Source: Bordetella genomosp. 9 (GTDB taxonomy: Bacteria; Pseudomonadota; Gammaproteobacteria; Burkholderiales; Burkholderiaceae_B). Taken from it: a stretch of DNA of 64,000 bases. Under the pieces are notes generated by a model, which saw only the letters and a list, made by a program, of their open reading frames with translations, was not told the DNA's origin and ran no database searches. The translations under genes and the position numbers were made by a program. Of the stretch, positions 36,150 to 44,891 are shown piece by piece. The stretch covers positions 1,550,001-1,614,000 of the forward strand of contig NZ_NEVJ01000003.1 in assembly GCF_002261425.1 (NCBI RefSeq), given 5' to 3'. The first letter of the stretch is position 1, and each line of letters begins with the position of its first letter.

Positions 36150-36184
36150 GGGAAGGATGGATCAGGGATGGACGAGAATATCCG

Positions 36185-36281
36185 GAAACGAAGACGTGAA
36201 ACCAAAGACGTGAAACTAAAGACGCGAAACTGAAGACGTGAAACGAACGACGTGAAACGAACGACGTGAAACGAACGACGT
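36185..36281. repeat. Seven tandem 13-14-bp repeats
   Basis: Units of the form GAAACGAACGACGT run head to tail: one 13-base unit and six of 14 bases. The last three are identical and the earlier ones drift (CCAAAG, CTAAAG, CTGAAG in the middle). The array lies between the Nudix gene and the rplS terminator, covering the likely Nudix promoter and leader. There are no unique spacers, so it is not a CRISPR. Confidence 0.92.
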
Positions 36282-36287
36282 GAAAAC

Positions 36288-36317
36288 AAAAAGGCACCCC
36301 GTTTGGGGGTGCCTTTT
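36288..36317. terminator. Terminator downstream of rplS
   Basis: GGCACCCC (36293-36300) pairs perfectly with GGGGTGCC (36306-36313) around GTTTG. It is flanked by AAAAA and TTTT, so it works for the leftward rplS transcript. Confidence 0.93.
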
Positions 36318-36377
36318 GCCGGCGGCCGGCGAGGCGCGAGGGTCCGGCTGGCGGACCGGCCGGTGGGTCCCCCGCGA

Positions 36378-36788
36378 TCAGGACGCTGCGGATTCGGCAG
36401 CCTGGGCCGATTGCGCGGCAGCCTGACGGCTGACCAGCTTTTCCTTGATACGCGCCGACTTGCCCGAACGATCGCGCAGGTAGTACAGCTTGGCGCGGCG
36501 GACGTCGCCACGGCGCTTGACTTCGATCGACGCGATCTGCGGCGAATACAGCTGGAACGTACGTTCCACGGCTTGGCCGGACGAGATCTTGCGAACGATG
36601 AAAGCCGAGTTCAGGCCGCGGTTGCGCTTGGCGATCACGACGCCTTCGAAGGCCTGCACACGCTTGCGGGTGCCTTCAACGACGTTGACGTTGACGACCA
36701 CGGTGTCGCCCGGGGCGAAAGACGGCAGCGTCTTGTCGGCGGTCAGGCGGGTGATCTCTTCCTGTTCCAGGACAGCGATAAGGTTCAT
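36378..36788 (-). CDS. rplS: 50S ribosomal protein L19
   Basis: A 136-residue L19, located at the 30S-50S interface. The sequences [26 protein letters not shown] and GVERTF-like [15 protein letters not shown], then [23 protein letters not shown], are diagnostic. The C terminus carries an Ala/Gln/Ser-rich tail. The usual upstream partners rpsP, rimM and trmD are not adjacent, so rplS has its own promoter region here. Confidence 0.97.
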   Translation of the reverse strand: MNLIAVLEQEEITRLTADKTLPSFAPGDTVVVNVNVVEGTRKRVQAFEGVVIAKRNRGLNSAFIVRKISSGQAVERTFQLYSPQIASIEVKRRGDVRRAKLYYLRDRSGKSARIKEKLVSRQAAAQSAQAAESAAS

Positions 36789-36872
36789 GAAAACTCCGAA
36801 ATCATCGTGCCGTGCGATTGTTATGGGGGTGGCCTACCTATTAGGTGGCCTATGGCAGTGGCTCTATGGGGT

Positions 36873-36907
36873 TCCCTAAAGTGGGTCCCTAAAGAACGTC
36901 CCTTAAA
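36873..36907 (-). repeat. Three spaced TTTAGGGA direct repeats upstream of rplS
   Basis: On the minus strand TTTAAGGGA, TTTAGGGA and TTTAGGGA occur with starts 13 bases apart, about 90-120 bases before the rplS start. The regular spacing suggests either a regulatory array or a decayed tandem repeat. Confidence 0.6.
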
Positions 36908-36995
36908 TTCGCCACTTGCTGCGCCGCACGCAGAGGATGACACTGGCAAAACCCGGCATTCTACATGAAATCAGTGCTTTAGGTAAGCGGTCGGG

Positions 36996-37349
36996 TCAGA
37001 ATCCCACCGCGGCGCCCAACCACATCAGGCCGGGGATCATGGCGCCCCACATGGCCACCAGGAGCACGTCGACCACCATCTGGCGGACGGTCACGCCCTG
37101 CTCTGCCGTGGCGCCGGCCGCGGACACGCCGGCGATGGTGGAGACCGTGAGGGTGGCGGGGGCGGCCTGAACGCCACCAATGCCACCGACGCCGCCCAGG
37201 GCGGCCAGGCCAGCCACGGCCCCGGCGCGCGCCTGGCCGGGACGGAAACGGGACAGGACACCGCCCAGGCGGCCCAGTCCGCGCCGGCTGGGCGGCACGG
37301 GCGGAAACGGCCATTTGGTGGGGAATTGCGGTTCGGCGGCTAGGTTCAT
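36996..37349 (-). CDS. Hypothetical small membrane protein
   Basis: A 117-residue protein I do not recognise. It has a basic proline-rich N terminus (KWPFPPVPPSRRGLGRLGG) and a Gly/Ala-rich segment. Two weakly to strongly hydrophobic stretches follow, the last being MVVDVLLVAMWGAMIPGLMWLGAAVG. The start at MNLAAEPQ is supported by AAGGAG seven bases upstream. It lies 22 bases after the radical SAM gene on the same strand and could share its SOS-controlled transcript. Confidence 0.65.
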   Translation of the reverse strand: MNLAAEPQFPTKWPFPPVPPSRRGLGRLGGVLSRFRPGQARAGAVAGLAALGGVGGIGGVQAAPATLTVSTIAGVSAAGATAEQGVTVRQMVVDVLLVAMWGAMIPGLMWLGAAVGF

Positions 37350-37371
37350 GCGAGTGCTCCTTGGAGACAAC

Positions 37372-38574
37372 TTAATCGAATAGACCCAATTGCCTGACCG
37401 GCGCAGGTCCACGGACAGCCCCCGGCCCGGAAACGAAGGGGGCCGGAGGAAGGAATTGCTTGGTATCCAGTTGCAGGCGCTGCCGGTTCAACCCGGCCTT
37501 GCGCACCGCCATATCGAAACGCTGGCGCAGCAGGTCGGCCCAGATGCCGGTGCCCTTCATGCGTGTGCCGAAGCGGGGATCGTTGCGCTTGCCTTCCCGC
37601 ATGTCTTCGATGCGGTGCAGGACGCGCTCGGCGCGATCGGGGAAATGCGCCTGCAGCCATTCTTCGAACACGGGCTTGACCTCCCAGGGCAGCCGCACGA
37701 CGGTGTAGCTGGCGTAATACGCGCCGGCCCGGGCGGCTTCGTGCACGATGCGCTCCAGGAATTCGTCGGTAACGAAGGGGATCACCGGGGCCGCCAGGAC
37801 CCCCACGGGCACGCCGGCTTCGGCCAGCTTGCGCACGGCTTCGAGCCGCCGCCAGGGCGCCGAGGCGCGCGGTTCCAGCGTGCGGGAGACATCGGCGTCC
37901 AGGGAAGTCACGCTGATATACACGGCCACCAGGTTGCGGCGCGCCAGCGCCTGCAGGAGATCCAGGTCGCGTTCGATCAGCGCGTTCTTGGTGACGATGG
38001 TCAGCGGATGGCCGGTTTCCAGCAGCAGTTCCAGCACCCCGCGCGTCAGCCGCCACGAGCGTTCGATGGGCTGGTAGACGTCGGTCGCCGACCCGACGTT
38101 GACCGGCTCGACCCGATAGCCCGGGCGGGCAAGCTCGGCCCGCAGGGCATCCACCGCGTTGGCCTTGGCCACCAGCCGGGTTTCGAAGTCCAGCCCGGGC
38201 GAATACCCCAGGTAGGCGTGGGTGGGACGCGCGTAGCAATAGACGCAGCCGTGCTCGCAGCCCCGGTACGTATTGATCGCCCGGTCGAAGGGCACGTCGG
38301 GCGAATCGTTGCGGGAGATCAGCTTGCGGGCCTGCTCGACCGCCACCGTGGTGGCGATGCCGCCGGCGCTTTCGGTCGGGGGGACAGAGCGGATGGGAAA
38401 GACGGGAATGGCCGCGTCGGCCATCGCCGGTTCGTCCGCCGGATCGGCGGTGCTGCGGTCGTCGCGCTGGAAGCGGTGCCGAACATTAGTAACCGCACCC
38501 CGACCGCGCAAGGCGGCGGGGGCGGCAGCCGGGGACCCAGAACCGGCAAAAACGGAATGATCGGTACGTGCCAT
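37372..38574 (-). CDS. PA0069-family radical SAM protein
   Basis: A 400-residue radical SAM enzyme. The cluster motif is CEHGCVYCYARP (CxxxCxxC, about residues 107-118). The N-terminal LRGRGAVTN...RF and NTYRGCEHGC contexts are typical of the PA0069 group, distantly related to spore photoproduct lyase. No reaction is established. A LexA box lies seven bases upstream of the ATG. In Pseudomonas aeruginosa PA0069 has been reported as DNA-damage induced, which agrees with this. The first 50 residues are low in conserved pattern, but RGRGA argues against a much later start. Confidence 0.92.
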   Translation of the reverse strand: MARTDHSVFAGSGSPAAAPAALRGRGAVTNVRHRFQRDDRSTADPADEPAMADAAIPVFPIRSVPPTESAGGIATTVAVEQARKLISRNDSPDVPFDRAINTYRGCEHGCVYCYARPTHAYLGYSPGLDFETRLVAKANAVDALRAELARPGYRVEPVNVGSATDVYQPIERSWRLTRGVLELLLETGHPLTIVTKNALIERDLDLLQALARRNLVAVYISVTSLDADVSRTLEPRASAPWRRLEAVRKLAEAGVPVGVLAAPVIPFVTDEFLERIVHEAARAGAYYASYTVVRLPWEVKPVFEEWLQAHFPDRAERVLHRIEDMREGKRNDPRFGTRMKGTGIWADLLRQRFDMAVRKAGLNRQRLQLDTKQFLPPAPFVSGPGAVRGPAPVRQLGLFD

Positions 38575-38580
38575 GAATAG

Positions 38581-38600
38581 TACTGTACATCCATACAGTA
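38581..38600. promoter_or_regulatory. LexA operator (SOS box)
   Basis: TACTGTACATCCATACAGTA contains CTGT-N8-ACAG and extends as a symmetric TACTGT...ACAGTA, matching the proteobacterial LexA consensus. It lies between a TTGTCA -35 and a TACAGT -10 reading into the radical SAM gene. Confidence 0.88.
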
Positions 38601-38611
38601 TTTTCTGACAA
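38582..38611 (-). promoter_or_regulatory. Promoter of the radical SAM gene, overlapped by the SOS box
   Basis: On the minus strand TTGTCA (38606-38611) and TACAGT (38582-38587) are 18 bases apart. Transcription would begin close to the ATG at 38574, giving a very short or absent leader. The LexA box covers the -10 and part of the spacer. Confidence 0.6.
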
Positions 38612-38854
38612 GCACCTGCCGCCTTTTTTTTCGGCGACGTCCCACTTTACCCCAAGTCCGGTGGCCGTTGGCGGCATTTTCCGGGGCTGCCCGCGGACTG
38701 TCGCTTTACCGCAAAACCCGCATGAAATAAGGCTTTGCGGGCGATTGGCGTGGTAAAAGCGGGGCCGCCGCCCTGCTCCGCCGGCCCCCGGTGGCGACCG
38801 TTGCCGATTGCCGCGCCATCATCGGCGAACGACCGACCAGTGACCGCGATGAAC

Positions 38855-40153
38855 TCAACGCAACATGCCCGCCGCGGCGGTCTGATGCGTGGACTCGTCG
38901 ATCAGAATGAAGGCGCCGGTGGCCGCGATGTCGTCATAGCGATCGAGCGTCAGCGGATCGCGCGTCGCGATGCGGACCTTGCCGATATCGTTCATCGCCA
39001 ACGTCCCGACATCGCCATCGATCTCGCGCAGTTCATGGATATCGCGGCGCGTCGCGACCTCGCGCACCTTCGCCGTGGTCAGGCGCGTACCCTGCTTGAG
39101 CAGATAGCGGCGCGCCGTATTCAGCGGCTGCGTATCGAGCCAGCACACTTCCGCGTCGAACTCCTTGCCGGTGCGCGCCGCCGCGCCGGCATGCGACAGC
39201 ACGTCGCCGCGCGACACGTCGACGTCGCGATCCAGCACGACGATCACCGAATCGCCGGCGCTCGCGCTGGCCAGCTCGCGATCGTGCGCGCGTATCTGTA
39301 CCACGCGCGCGCTGACGCCGGACGGCTGCACCAGGATCTCGTCGCCCGCGCGGAGGGCGCCGCTGGCAATGCGGCCGGCATAGCCGCGGAAGTCCTGCGC
39401 GCTGCTGCCGTCGTGGCGGACCACCCACTGCACCGGAAAGCGCAGAGGCGCGTCGGCCGCTTCGACGGCGGGATCGAGCGACTCCAGCAGGGACAGCAAG
39501 GGAGGCCCTTCGTACCACGGCGTATGCGCGGACGGCGTCACGACGTTGTCGCCGTTCAGCGCCGACAAGGGCAGCGCCTGGAAATCCGCGATGCCGATGC
39601 GCGCGGCCAGGTCCGCGTAGGCGTCGCGGATGCGGTCGAACACCGCGCGGTCCCAGGCCACCAGATCCATCTTGTTTACCGCCACGACGATGTGGCGGAT
39701 GCCCAGCAGGCGCGCGATCGTGCTGTGCCGCTTGGTCTGCGGCAGCAGCCTGCCGTCGGCGGCGCGCGTGGCGTCGATCAGGATGATGGCCACGTCGGCC
39801 GTCGACGCGCCGGTCACCATATTGCGGGTGTACTGCTCATGGCCCGGCGCGTCGGCGACGATGAACTTGCGCCGCGGCGTGGCGAAATAGCGGTAGGCGA
39901 CGTCGATGGTGATGCCCTGCTCGCGCTCGGCCTCCAGCCCATCCGTCAGCAGGGCGAAATCGATGCCGTCGCCGGCCACGCGTTTGTACTTGGCCCGCGC
40001 GATGGCGTCGAGCTGGTCGGCGAAGACGCTTTTGCTGTCGTACAGCAGGCGCCCGATCAGCGTGGATTTGCCGTCGTCCACGGAACCGGCGGTGATCAGG
40101 CGGATGACGGCGGTCTCGCCGACGGGGAGAAAGGAATCGTTGACTGCGTTCAT
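38855..40153 (-). CDS. cysN: Sulfate adenylyltransferase subunit 1 (GTPase)
   Basis: A 432-residue GTPase subunit of ATP sulfurylase that couples GTP hydrolysis to APS synthesis. EF-Tu-like motifs are TAGSVDDGKSTLIGRLLYD (G1), DAPGHEQYTRN (G3) and NKMDL (G4). There is no C-terminal APS kinase domain, and no separate cysC is nearby, consistent with direct reduction of APS by the neighbouring cysH product. It is the last gene of the sulfate operon; a 280-base gap follows. Confidence 0.96.
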   Translation of the reverse strand: MNAVNDSFLPVGETAVIRLITAGSVDDGKSTLIGRLLYDSKSVFADQLDAIARAKYKRVAGDGIDFALLTDGLEAEREQGITIDVAYRYFATPRRKFIVADAPGHEQYTRNMVTGASTADVAIILIDATRAADGRLLPQTKRHSTIARLLGIRHIVVAVNKMDLVAWDRAVFDRIRDAYADLAARIGIADFQALPLSALNGDNVVTPSAHTPWYEGPPLLSLLESLDPAVEAADAPLRFPVQWVVRHDGSSAQDFRGYAGRIASGALRAGDEILVQPSGVSARVVQIRAHDRELASASAGDSVIVVLDRDVDVSRGDVLSHAGAAARTGKEFDAEVCWLDTQPLNTARRYLLKQGTRLTTAKVREVATRRDIHELREIDGDVGTLAMNDIGKVRIATRDPLTLDRYDDIAATGAFILIDESTHQTAAAGMLR

Positions 40154-40186
40154 GTGCGTGTGCTCCGGCCAGGCGTCAGGGTCGGT

Positions 40187-41095
40187 TCAGAAATAGCCTT
40201 CCTTCTTGCGGCGCTCCATCGATGCCTCGGAAGTCTGGTCGTCCATGCGGGTGGCGCCGCGCTCGGTGATGTCGCTGATCGCGGTCTCGGCGATGATGGC
40301 CTGGTTGTCGGCCGCCTCGGACGCCACCGGGCAGGTGCAGGAAATATCGCCCACGGTGCGGAAGCGTACCGACAGCGTCTCTATCCGTTCGTCCGCCTGC
40401 GCCGGAGTCAGCGGCGTGATGGGCACCAGCAGGCCGCGCCGCCGCACCACTTCGCGCTGATGGGCGTAGTAGATGGACGGCAGCGCCAGGTTTTCGCGCG
40501 CGATGTACTGCCACACGTCCAGCTCGGTCCAATTGGAAATCGGGAACACGCGCATGTTTTCGCCGCGATGCACGCGGGTGTTGTACAGGCTCCAGACTTC
40601 CGGGCGCTGGCTCTTGGGATCCCATTGGCCGAACTCGTCGCGGAAGGAAAAGATACGCTCCTTGGCGCGGGCTTTTTCCTCGTCGCGCCGGGCGCCGCCG
40701 ACGCAGGCGTCGAAACCGAATTCCGCGATGGCCTCCAGCAGCGTCACCGCCTGGGCGGCATTGCGCGAATCGGTTTCCTTGCGCAGCACCACCGATCCGC
40801 GCGCGATCGAATCTTCCACGCTGCGCACGACCAGGGTTTCGCCCAGCTCGGCCGCGCGCGCGTCACGGAACTGGATGACTTCCGGAAAATTGTGTCCCGT
40901 ATCGATGTGCATGAGCGGGAACGGGAAGCGTGCGGGACGGAAGGCTTTTTCCGCCAATCGCAGCAGCACGCAGGAATCCTTGCCGCCGGAAAACAGCAGG
41001 ACCGGCTTTTCGCACTCGGCCGCGACCTCGCGCAGGATGAAAATCGCTTCGGACTCCAGCCAATCCAGATGGCTGCGGGTGTGAACGGTGGACAT
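40187..41095 (-). CDS. cysD: Sulfate adenylyltransferase subunit 2
   Basis: A 302-residue PP-loop ATP pyrophosphatase forming adenosine 5'-phosphosulfate from ATP and sulfate. The P-loop is LLFSGGKDSCVLLRL near residues 33-47, and the C-terminal MDDQTSEASMERRKKEGYF is diagnostic of CysD. It lies 33 bases before cysN and 69 bases after cysH. Confidence 0.97.
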   Translation of the reverse strand: MSTVHTRSHLDWLESEAIFILREVAAECEKPVLLFSGGKDSCVLLRLAEKAFRPARFPFPLMHIDTGHNFPEVIQFRDARAAELGETLVVRSVEDSIARGSVVLRKETDSRNAAQAVTLLEAIAEFGFDACVGGARRDEEKARAKERIFSFRDEFGQWDPKSQRPEVWSLYNTRVHRGENMRVFPISNWTELDVWQYIARENLALPSIYYAHQREVVRRRGLLVPITPLTPAQADERIETLSVRFRTVGDISCTCPVASEAADNQAIIAETAISDITERGATRMDDQTSEASMERRKKEGYF

Positions 41096-41164
41096 AAGGG
41101 ATCTCGTGGCTTCGTAAACGATGCTTCGGTGGAGCGGTGTTCGGCCGGGGGCCGGCGTGGGTCG

Positions 41165-41953
41165 TCAGGCCTTGCCGTCGGCGGCCCCGGCGGGACGGCG
41201 GGCGGCGAACTGGACGGCGTGCGCCTCCGACGGACCGCCGCGATTGCCGGCGTGCAACCCGCACTCCTTGCTGTCGGACGACTCCCACCACCAGCGCCCG
41301 GCGCGTACGTCTTCGCCAGGACGGATGGCGCGGGTACAGGGTTCGCAGCCGATGGAGGGATAACCCCGGTCATGCAGCGGGTTATAGGGAATGTCCAGCG
41401 CGCGGATGGCGTTCCAGACGTCGTCCTCGCTCCATGCGGCGAGCGGATTGAACTTGAAGAGCCCGAAGACCGAATCCTGCTCTTCCCGCGGCAGGCTGCC
41501 GCGCGTGGCGGCCTGCGCGCGCCGCTGTCCGGTGATCCAGGCGCCGCGTCCCGCCAGAGCGCGCCGCAGCGGTTCGACCTTGCGGATATGGCAGCAGGCC
41601 TGGCGCAGCTCCTTGCTTTCATAGAAAGCGAAGGCGCCGTGCGCCGCGACGTGCGCATCCACGGCTTCGGCTACCGGCCGGTACACGGTCGGCCGGCGGC
41701 CATAGCGGCGCTCGATGACGTCCAGCATGGACAGTGTTTCGGCATGCAGGCGGCCGGTGTCCAGCGTGAAAATTTCCAGCGGCGCGCCGCCCATATGGAT
41801 GGCATGGGTCAGCACCATGTCTTCGGCGGCCAGCGATGACGCCAGCGCCGCGTCCGGATAGCGCACGGCGATATCGGACAGCTGCTGCAGCAGTTCGGAC
41901 CAGCGCCCCGCGATGCCGGGGTGTGAACGGGAAAGAATCGCGGGATCGGTCAT
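41165..41953 (-). CDS. cysH: Adenylylsulfate (APS) reductase
   Basis: A 262-residue thioredoxin-dependent reductase making sulfite. The cysteine pairs of the 4Fe-4S cluster are present (ACCHIRKVEPL and GCEPCTRAI), and the C-terminal catalytic ECGLH is intact. The cluster marks it as an APS-type rather than the clusterless PAPS-type enzyme, in agreement with the missing cysC. The start at MTDPAILSRS lies five bases after the cysA stop. Confidence 0.95.
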   Translation of the reverse strand: MTDPAILSRSHPGIAGRWSELLQQLSDIAVRYPDAALASSLAAEDMVLTHAIHMGGAPLEIFTLDTGRLHAETLSMLDVIERRYGRRPTVYRPVAEAVDAHVAAHGAFAFYESKELRQACCHIRKVEPLRRALAGRGAWITGQRRAQAATRGSLPREEQDSVFGLFKFNPLAAWSEDDVWNAIRALDIPYNPLHDRGYPSIGCEPCTRAIRPGEDVRAGRWWWESSDSKECGLHAGNRGGPSEAHAVQFAARRPAGAADGKA

Positions 41954-41958
41954 GGCGT

Positions 41959-43020
41959 CTACTTGCTGGCGGGAAAGATACGGCCACGGCGCGGACGGGC
42001 CAGCAGCATCGCGCCTTCGCGCAAATCCAGGCCGTGGTATTCCTCTTCGGACAATTGGGCTTCGAGCAGGGCGCCGTCTTCGCGCTGCAGCTCCAGGAAC
42101 GCGCTGGGGCCGGCCAGATAGGCGTGGTTGAGCTTGACCGCCATGCCCTCGCCGGTCGCGGCGTAAGGCAGGATGTCCAGCTCGTGCGGGCGGACATAGG
42201 CCACGGCGCGCTGTTCGTCCGTGCCGTCGAAGGCCGGCGCGGGCAGCGAAACCCCGTTGGCGCGCCACAGCCCGCCCGCCGCATAGCCGTCTATCTGGTT
42301 GACGTCGCCCAGGAATCCATAGACGAAGGGCGTGGCGGGATGGGTCCAGACGTCGCGCGGCGTGCCGACCTGCTCGATGCGGCCCGCGTTCATCACCACC
42401 ACGCGGTCGGCCACTTCCAGGGCTTCTTCCTGGTCGTGGGTGACGAAGACGCTGGCCACGTGCAGTTCGTCATGCAGCCGGCGCAGCCAGCGTCGCAGCT
42501 CCTTGCGCACCTTGGCGTCGAGCGCGCCGAAGGGCTCGTCCAGCAGCAGCACGCGCGGCTCCACCGCCAGGGCGCGGGCCAGCGCGATACGCTGGCGCTG
42601 GCCGCCCGACAACTGGCCGGGATAGCGGTCCGCCAGCCAGTCCAGCTGCACCAGATTCAGCAGCGCATGGACTTTTTCCTTGATCGCGGTTTCGCCGGGA
42701 CGCTGGCCGCGCGGCTTGATGCGCAGGCCGAACGCGACGTTCTCGAATACCGTCATGTGGCGGAACAGCGCGTAATGCTGGAACACGAAGCCGACCTGGC
42801 GCTCGCGCACGTGCACGCCGGTACTGTCTTCGCCGAAGAAATAGATGCTGCCGCTGTCAGGCGTTTCGAGCCCGGCGATGATGCGCAGCAAGGTCGTCTT
42901 GCCGCAGCCGGAAGGTCCCAGCAAGGCCACCAGCTCGCCGGAGTCGATGTGCAGGTCGACGTCGCGCAAGGCCTGGAAATTGCCGAAGCGCTTGTTGACC
43001 GATTTGATTTCGATATCCAT
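41959..43020 (-). CDS. cysA: Sulfate/thiosulfate ABC transporter ATPase
   Basis: A 353-residue ABC ATPase. Walker A is [12 protein letters not shown], the signature [15 protein letters not shown], Walker [13 protein letters not shown], and the switch His is in VTHDQEEAL. The C-terminal TOBE-like domain (about 240-350) is usual for CysA. It powers sulfate import with CysT and CysW and lies 24 bases after cysW. Confidence 0.97.
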   Translation of the reverse strand: MDIEIKSVNKRFGNFQALRDVDLHIDSGELVALLGPSGCGKTTLLRIIAGLETPDSGSIYFFGEDSTGVHVRERQVGFVFQHYALFRHMTVFENVAFGLRIKPRGQRPGETAIKEKVHALLNLVQLDWLADRYPGQLSGGQRQRIALARALAVEPRVLLLDEPFGALDAKVRKELRRWLRRLHDELHVASVFVTHDQEEALEVADRVVVMNAGRIEQVGTPRDVWTHPATPFVYGFLGDVNQIDGYAAGGLWRANGVSLPAPAFDGTDEQRAVAYVRPHELDILPYAATGEGMAVKLNHAYLAGPSAFLELQREDGALLEAQLSEEEYHGLDLREGAMLLARPRRGRIFPASK

Positions 43021-43044
43021 GTGATTTCCTAGATTCCGTCCGCC

Positions 43045-43980
43045 TCAGGCGCCCGTGGCGCGTTGCAAGCGTGCGCCGTGGGGGGACGCGGCCAGCGCCA
43101 CCAGCCCGGAGGCCGACGCGTCGGCCTCGTCCTGGCGCGCAAGGGCATGCGTGTGCCGCCATTGCACCACGGTTTTGATGGCCAGCGTGACCAGGGCCAG
43201 TACGGCCAGCAGCGACGCGACGGCGAATCCAGCCTGGATCTGGTATTCGTTGTACAGGATCTCCACCTGCAAGGGGATGGTGTTGGTCAGGCCACGGATA
43301 TGCCCCGATATGACGGACACCGCGCCGAATTCGCCCATGGCGCGCGCATTGCACAGGATCACCCCATACAGCAGGCCCCAGCGGACGTTCGGCAGCGTGA
43401 CGCGCCAGAACGCCTGCCAGCCGCGCGCGCCCAGCACGATGGCGGCTTCTTCTTCCTCGCTGCCCTGGGCTTCCATCAGTGGAATCAGTCCGCGCGCCAC
43501 CAGCGGCAGCGTGACGAAGGTCGTGACCAGCACGATGCCGGGCACGGCGAAGGCGATCTTGAGGTCGTGCGCCATCAGCCAGGGGCCTATCCAGCCCTGG
43601 GCGCCCACCACCAGCATGTAGGACAGGCCCGCCACCACCGGCGACACGGAGAACGGCAGGTCTATCAGCGTGACCAGCATCGACTTGCCGCGAAACTCAT
43701 GCTTGGCGATCGCCCACGCCGCGACGACACCGAAGGCCATGTTCAGCGGCACGCTGATGGCTGCCGTCAGCAGGGTCAGCAGGATGGCCGATACCGTATC
43801 CGGCTCCGCCAGGGCGGCGACATAGGCGCCCAGGCCCTTGCGCAGGGCCTCGGCGAAGACGGCGCACAGCGGCAGCAGCAGGAACAAGGCCAGGAACGCG
43901 ATGGCCGCGACGATGAGGACGCCCCGGCCGAGACGGCCCGCCCGCTGCGCGGCCGCGGAACCCGCTCGCCGCGCCGTCAT
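43045..43980 (-). CDS. cysW: Sulfate ABC transporter permease CysW
   Basis: A 311-residue permease with six membrane helices and the ABC-permease coupling loop (EEEEAAIVLGARGWQAFWRVTLPNVRWGLLYG in outline). The end KTVVQWRHTHALAR is common in CysW. The start overlaps the cysT stop as ATGA. Confidence 0.96.
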   Translation of the reverse strand: MTARRAGSAAAQRAGRLGRGVLIVAAIAFLALFLLLPLCAVFAEALRKGLGAYVAALAEPDTVSAILLTLLTAAISVPLNMAFGVVAAWAIAKHEFRGKSMLVTLIDLPFSVSPVVAGLSYMLVVGAQGWIGPWLMAHDLKIAFAVPGIVLVTTFVTLPLVARGLIPLMEAQGSEEEEAAIVLGARGWQAFWRVTLPNVRWGLLYGVILCNARAMGEFGAVSVISGHIRGLTNTIPLQVEILYNEYQIQAGFAVASLLAVLALVTLAIKTVVQWRHTHALARQDEADASASGLVALAASPHGARLQRATGA

Positions 43981-44891
43981 GGCCGGCCTCCATGCGCCAG
44001 GCGCCGCCAGGCCTGCAGTCCATTGATGGCCAGCAACATGGCGAACGACAGGCCGAGCAGGACCGCGCCGATCGCCGCGGCGCCGGCGTAGTCGAACTGC
44101 TCCAGCTTGACGAGTATCAGCAGGGGCGCGATCTCCGACACCATGGGCATGTTGCCGGCGATGAAAATGACCGACCCATACTCGCCTATCGCGCGCGCGA
44201 AAGCCATCGCGAAACCGGTCAGCAGCGCTGGCATGACGGTCGGCAGGATCACGCGGACGAAAATCTGCACGGGCGTGGCGCCCAGGCTGGACGCCGCTTC
44301 CTCCAGCGAGGACTCGAGATCCTCCAGCACCGGCTGCACCGTGCGGACGACGAAAGGAATGCCGATGAAGATCAGGGCAACGACGATGCCCGCCGGCGTA
44401 TAGGCGATCTTGATGCCCAATGGCGCCAGCAGGCTGCCGATCCAGCCATGCGGCCCCAACAGCGCGGCCAGCGCGATACCCGCGACCGCGGTGGGCAGCG
44501 CGAAAGGCAAGTCGACCAGCGCGTCCAGCACACGCTTGCCCGGGAAGCGATAACGCACCAGCACCCAGGCCACCAGCAGGCCGAACAGCAGATTGACCAG
44601 GGCGGCGATCAGCGAGGCGCCGAACGTGACGCGGTATGCCGCGAGCACGCGCGGCGACGTGACCGCGTTGACGAAGGCGTCCCAGCTCAACCCGGCGGCC
44701 TTGATGACCAGCGCCGCCAGCGGCAGCAGCACCAGCACGCCCAGGTAAGCCAGCGCCAGTCCCAGCGTCAGCTTCAACCCGGGCAATACGGGCGGCGTGC
44801 GCGCGCCCCGCCGCGCCGGCGCGACAGGCCGGCTCCGACTGGCCACGGACAGGGCCATTCCGGTCGAGACCGCACGGCTACTGCTTGACAT
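43977..44891 (-). CDS. cysT: Sulfate ABC transporter permease CysT (CysU)
   Basis: A 304-residue permease with six helices and the loop [32 protein letters not shown] in outline. The Met at 44891 overlaps the sbp stop by 14 bases; an alternative Met at 44858 avoids the overlap, and neither has a clear ribosome site. It is coupled to cysW at the other end. Confidence 0.95.
   Translation of the reverse strand: MSSSSRAVSTGMALSVASRSRPVAPARRGARTPPVLPGLKLTLGLALAYLGVLVLLPLAALVIKAAGLSWDAFVNAVTSPRVLAAYRVTFGASLIAALVNLLFGLLVAWVLVRYRFPGKRVLDALVDLPFALPTAVAGIALAALLGPHGWIGSLLAPLGIKIAYTPAGIVVALIFIGIPFVVRTVQPVLEDLESSLEEAASSLGATPVQIFVRVILPTVMPALLTGFAMAFARAIGEYGSVIFIAGNMPMVSEIAPLLILVKLEQFDYAGAAAIGAVLLGLSFAMLLAINGLQAWRRLAHGGRP

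Noticed and set aside
36185..36281. Possible CRISPR array
   Set aside because: The units are contiguous with no spacers, are only 13-14 bases long and drift in sequence; no cas genes are present.
38709..38740. Hairpin CCGCAAA...TTTGCGG as terminator of the sulfate operon
   Set aside because: The stem is interrupted and has no proper T-run on the minus strand; it may be chance, so it is not listed as a feature.
38735..41839. A plus-strand open frame of over 1000 codons opposite cysN, cysD and cysH
   Set aside because: The composition (Arg, His, Gln, Gly-rich without domain pattern) is that of a shadow of real genes on the other strand.
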